DNA of 64,000 nt from Theristus sp. LFF4_11. Lineage: Eukaryota; Nematoda; Chromadorea; Monhysterida; Xyalidae. The stretch covers positions 173,596 to 237,595 of the forward strand of contig JASANC010000124.1 of assembly GCA_030248135.1 (NCBI GenBank). The letters are read 5' to 3'. The notes beneath the pieces were generated by a model that had not been told where the DNA came from, searched no databases, and saw nothing but the letters and a program-made list of their open reading frames with translations. This document shows positions 59,583 through 64,000 of this stretch, piece by piece (positions within the stretch are counted from its first letter, which is position 1; the number at the start of each line of letters is the position of its first letter). The position numbers and the translations under genes were made by a program.

Positions 59583-59756
59583 TTCGCGAAATGACTCTGC
59601 TGAAAATTCCCATTGGATATTAGTGAAATTAAAGAATTTGAGAACTGCAAAGAATTTCTCAAAACTACTCACAATTTGAACTTCCAGAGAAAACGAAAAG
59701 CTAAAAATGTCTGAAAGCCAAAATGATCTGGTGATGCTCGGTTTCCGGAAGTCCAT

Positions 59757-60293
59757 GAAGAATGCAGTTTATATGAAACTCAATTGCTGCTTCGCCATTG
59801 CCCTGACTCAGTACCAGATGGAATAACAGACTTGAGCTTGCATTTAGCACACAATTTAACTGTGTAGATTACGACTATTGTGTAGTTTCCGGTCCCAACA
59901 ATTTTTTGCAGCATTTCTAGCTGCTTTTACCAAACAACGTCAAGAGAATTTATTGGTTATATCGGCATTCCATGCATCGATTGCTTGTGATGATTGCATC
60001 TGTAACATTTTACGGCAAAAACAGATGATGAGCAAGCAGCGAGCGGATGGTTGCAACAATAAGCGTTTGAAAAAGGCACACATTCACTCAAACATGAAGA
60101 ACCTGTGAAACAGGTGATTAGTGAGCTGTTACTAATTTGCAAACTGTTGACAAAGTAAAATGGACGGATTGATTTTCACGCTGAAATTGTGCAATTGGTT
60201 GCTCTGGAAATAACAAACACACAGCTTGGATTGCCAATTGTCCGTTGAAGAAAATAAGCAAAAATAGTGTGATGCTTTTTAATTTGAATGAAA
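59757..60293. other. Upstream region of the CCP-like gene
   Basis: AT-rich sequence without exon-like segments, probably containing the promoter of the plus-strand CCP-like gene. Confidence 0.35.
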
Positions 60294-63200
60294 ATGGTTT
60301 TACTCAATCAACTTCAACTGCTATTGTCAGCGATGATAACCGTGATAGCCACCGCTTCTGGACAAAGTAAGATATGAGCATCAGTAAGCAAAAGCACAGC
60401 ACTAAATAATAAGGTTGGATGTGCTCTGTTTCTAGCTTGCGAGAAGCCGCCGCCACTTGGCACGCAAGTGAGCAGCACAATAACGTACGCAAACGAGAAC
60501 GCTGCTAACTCAAGCTTGGTTGACGCGCCCACCGGCACTGGCACGCTGTCATGTAACACAAACTACATTTGGCAGGTGCCAGCTCTCTTTGCTGTTTCAA
60601 TGAAATTATGAGCACGACCGAATCTGGTGAACCTTCACGAACAAGTGTTTTGCTTTGTCGCAGGACGGTAACACAGGCACAAAGAAGATGACGTGCACGG
60701 CACAGAACACCTGGACACCGGAAGACTCACTGATGAATTGTGTCGCTGGTTTGTGCTGTGCATTCTCTCTCCTCTTAACTCATTCCGAATATGCTGGAGT
60801 TGTAAATCGGCCCTTTTGTGCATCCATTCACTGATTCATTTTATTTCGCAAGAATGCAGGAGTGTGCTGATTGATGCCTGTACATGACTGACTCAGCCTG
60901 CGCCAAGCCGCCAAGCACCGGCACGCAAGTGAGCACAAGCATCAGCCAATACACTGGTGAACTGGGCAGTGCTCATGTGACTGCTCCCACTGGCACAGCC
61001 GTACTGCAGTGCAATGCGAATCACATTTGGTCAGATGGAAACTCGGCCACGAAGTCGCTGCTTTGCACAGCAGCTGGCAGCTGGCAGACGAGTGAAAGCT
61101 GCACTGCTGGTCAGTGATCGAGAGCCGATGCGCAGATGCACGTGAAACTAACGGATGCACTCCGTTTGCAGTGTGCAGTCAACCTCCCAGCGTTGGCAGC
61201 CAAGTGAGTACAACGATCACTTACACTGGCACACTTGGCACGGGCTACGTGACAGCGCCGAGTGGCACAGCTGTGCTGCAGTGCAACGCAAATCATGTTT
61301 GGTCAGACGGTGCCACCGGCACAAAGTCGCTGACGTGCACAGCCGCCGGCACTTGGGCAACCAGCCTGCATTGTTTGCCTGGTCGGTTTTAGTTCGGCTG
61401 CTGATGCAAGCCAAACAAGTTACGTTTTGAACTGATTTGTTTTTTAGTGTGCACGAAGCCACCGCCGACCGGAGCGCAGGTAAGTGGCACGATCACGTAC
61501 ACGAATGAACTGGGTGCGAGTTTTGTGAAAGCGCCCAGTGGCACAGCTGTGCTGTCGTGCAATTCCAATCATGTCTGGGATGATGCAAGCACTAGCACTA
61601 AAACGTTGACGTGTACTGCGGCAGCGACTTGGACAGCCAGCAAATACTGTGTTGCTGGTTAGCTGACGCACTGCTACAAGCATGACTGTCGCCAAGTGCA
61701 ATCGCACAGCCTCTCATTGCAGTGTGCACGAAGCCACCCGCGCTCGGCAGCAATGTCAACTCTGGCACACTGACGTACACGGCAACACTCGGCACCGCCT
61801 ATGTCACGGCACCATCCGGTACAGCTGGACGGTGGTGGTAGTTTGAAACGGACATGCATGGTTTGATGTTGCCAGCATGACACAGGCACGGCCGCGCTCT
61901 CGTGCAACACTGGTCACATTTGGTCAGACGGCAGCACGGGCACGAAATCGATCACGTGCACTTCGGCAGCGGTGTGGCAGACCAGTCCCAGCTGTGTCGC
62001 AGGTTCGCTTCGGTGTTGACCGCTGTTCTTTGTAGTCGATTTCCATTGGTTGCTGATGGACAGAGTCTTGCTGGTATGACTGAACGTTGTTTGCAGTCAA
62101 CGAATGCCCTCATTGCTCATTGCAATCATTTCATTCAGTGTGCACGACTCCAGTGACTGTTGGCACGAATGTCAGCAGTGCAGTGACGTACAGTGGCACA
62201 CTTGGCAGCGGCTATGTCACAGCACCGTCCGGTCTGGCATCGTTGAAATGCATCGAAGGAAACGTTTGGTCAGATGGCGCCACTGGCACGAAAACAATGA
62301 CATGCACTGCTGCAAACACCTGGTCCACTAGTCCCACTTGTGTGGCTGGTTAGACAAATCTGTTTGCAGACTACGGGGCTTTGAAAGCACCATTTTTAAA
62401 AAGCGTTGCATGGACGTTGGTCACAAAAACAAGCACAATCACGTTTGAATTCTTCAGTCATAATAAAAAAATATGTATGAACGAGCAGCGTGTTCGAAGC
62501 GACCAGCGCTCGGCAGCGCGGTGAGCACATCAGTCACGTACGCCAACGAGCTTGGCTCCGCCTACGTCTCGGTGACCACCGGAACGGCAACACTCAGTTG
62601 CAATGCTAATCACATTTGGTCTGACGGAAACACCGGCACAAAGGCGATCAAATGTGCTGGTGCTGACTACTGGGAGGCCAGTCCCAATTGTGTACCTGGT
62701 AAAGTGTTTTGTTTTAATAAAACCTCTAAATGTACCCGCTACACAGTTACACGAATCTGCAGCCATGAAGTTTTAGCGGTATCGCAAATCAACGGCGTGG
62801 GTCTGAGAATGCCACTCGAGGGCACAAACAGTGTTTGCGTCTGTTTCAATGAAGTGTCCTGCTTTGACGGCAGTTTTCACACATGCAGCATGTTCAAAGC
62901 CGCCCACTGTTGGCACGTTTGTGAATCCAACACCGTCCAGTTACACGAATGAGCTTGGCACCGGATATGTGCAAGCACCAGATGGAACAGCCGTGGTGGC
63001 ATGCCAAACCGGGTACCTCTGGTACGACGGCACTAACGGCACTAAGACGATCACATGCACTGGCGCACAGACGTGGAAGGGAGTGTCGAATTGTGTGCCA
63101 AGTTGGTGATGCTACACTATTTCTTTGTTTGGTTGACTGACATGTTACTGTTACACCGTTACTGTAGCACCACCACTTTTTCTATTTAGACCACAATTTC

Positions 63201-63954
63201 CAATCTGCACTTTTTATGCTACTTTTTCTCCAATTTGCAAATTTCCTAATTGCACCAGCACTTTTTTCAACTTGTTCTTAGTTTTAGTTCACAGTTTTAG
63301 TTCGCACCAGCACCATTTCTATTTGTATCACTTTGTCTACTTCCACCGATTTTTTACTTGCTAGCACCATTCTCAGTATTTCCACCATTCTTTCAAATTG
63401 CATCATTTTTCAAACCTACACCGCTTTTTCAGCCCACGCGCTTTCTGAAATCGTTTGCAGTGTTTCAGTACTTTCTCTAGTGGCAGTGGTTTTTCAGTTT
63501 GCATGACTCCTCCAGCGTTGGGTACGAACGTGGATAGCACGTCGCTGGTGTACACGGGCACGTTGGGCAGCACGTCCTATGTGGCGGCACCGAGCGGCAC
63601 AGCGAGCATGCGGTGCACCAGTGGACATGTTTGGGAGGACGCATATGGCTGTCCCACAAAGACCATCGCGTGCACTGCTCTGCTCACTTGGGACACCGCT
63701 CCAAATTGTGTCACTGGTATGTTTCATTCAGTCCACTGTCTTATTGTGTCGGTCGAAAAAGGATTTTCGCAATTGTTCAATCAAAAAATTAAAGAGCTGC
63801 AAAAAATGAAATTCATTCCTGGAGTAGCTGATACAAAGAAGTTATAATTGACAGCTGGCACGGTTACAATAAAGCCTTGTCCAATTACGACCACCACTCC
63901 GTTCTACTTCAAACGAGCTGGCAATCGGATTCGAGATCAAAGCGCATTGGAACC
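60294..63954 (+). CDS. CCP/sushi-like nine-module secreted protein (3' end beyond window)
   Basis: Exons are 60294-60366 (signal peptide, QLQLLLSAMITVIATAS), 60436-60575 + 60664-60748 (module 1), 60897-61109, 61172-61381, 61448-61657, 61723-61818 + 61886-62002 (module 5), 62139-62348, 62489-62698, 62889-63101, 63498-63716 (module 9) and 63855-63954 (tail). Each module is 70-73 residues (module 1 about 75) and bounded by phase-1 introns. Four cysteines lie near positions 2, 38, 56 and 68, with CxKPPxxG, YVxAPSGTA, CNxNHxWSDG, GTKxLTC and TWxxSxxCVAG. The cysteine spacing and the Trp before the last Cys match CCP (sushi) domains, which mediate protein contacts on surface and secreted proteins. 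Modules 1 and 5 carry an extra internal intron. The tail turns Thr/Pro-rich (PITTTTPF) and basic, and the gene continues to the right. Confidence 0.85.
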
Positions 63955-64000
63955 GTGAGTTGTTGGTAAATGTTATGAGGTTGCAAAAGTTTACTGCAAG

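Noticed and set aside
59583..59756. 73-nt GTGAGT...TTTTCAG intron in the 5' extension of the ORF1-like gene
   Set aside because: Removing it shifts the frame and leads to an early stop, so it cannot join the upstream Met to the ORF1 frame. Translation from 59582 is simpler.

Overview
The window is metazoan nuclear DNA, probably from an invertebrate; I could not fix the phylum. The evidence is short GC-rich exons with correct codon phases separated by AT-rich GT-AG introns (often 60-90 nt, acceptors mostly TTTCAG or TTGCAG), a few GC-AG introns, conserved animal genes with many introns, and dense DNA-transposon debris. Nothing bacterial or viral was seen.

Layout. Positions 1-17282 (minus) hold most of a large microtubule-associated-type gene: a CAP-Gly domain, then about 800 residues of Ser/Thr/Ala/Pro-rich sequence, then a coiled coil that reaches the window edge. 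Fifteen exons were placed. Its introns host several nested transposable elements, a 226-bp tandem array and a foldback element. Positions 17.3-29.1 kb are largely non-genic: a composite mariner-like element with a transposase fragment, a 2.57-kb near-perfect palindrome bounded by TTAA, homopolymer-rich elements and a hAT-like insertion.

Positions 29.1-38.4 kb form a compact conserved block: sedoheptulokinase (plus), then convergently an SLC36-type amino-acid transporter, an SLC35B3-type PAPS transporter and ribosomal protein S12 (all minus). I rebuilt all four with consistent intron phases and near-normal lengths. Positions 38.4-41.9 kb are repeats. At 41.9-43.5 kb lies a four-EF-hand calmodulin-like gene.

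Positions 43.6-64 kb are a neighbourhood of secreted or membrane-anchored proteins. It contains two paralogous three-finger-like (Ly6/uPAR or receptor-ectodomain-like) proteins, a signal-anchored protein with a thioredoxin-like region, a 119-aa membrane-anchored EGF-like protein, a Ser/Ala-rich protein, short Cys-rich ORFs, a solo LINE ORF1-like gene, and a CCP/sushi-like multidomain protein built of nine phase-1 modules that runs off the right edge.

The genes do not form an operon or a single pathway. The most unusual items are the three-finger paralogs with a tandem two-domain member, the tandem CCP-like exon array, the EGF-like mini-precursor, the giant foldback element, the solo ORF1, and transposon insertions datable by intact target-site duplications.
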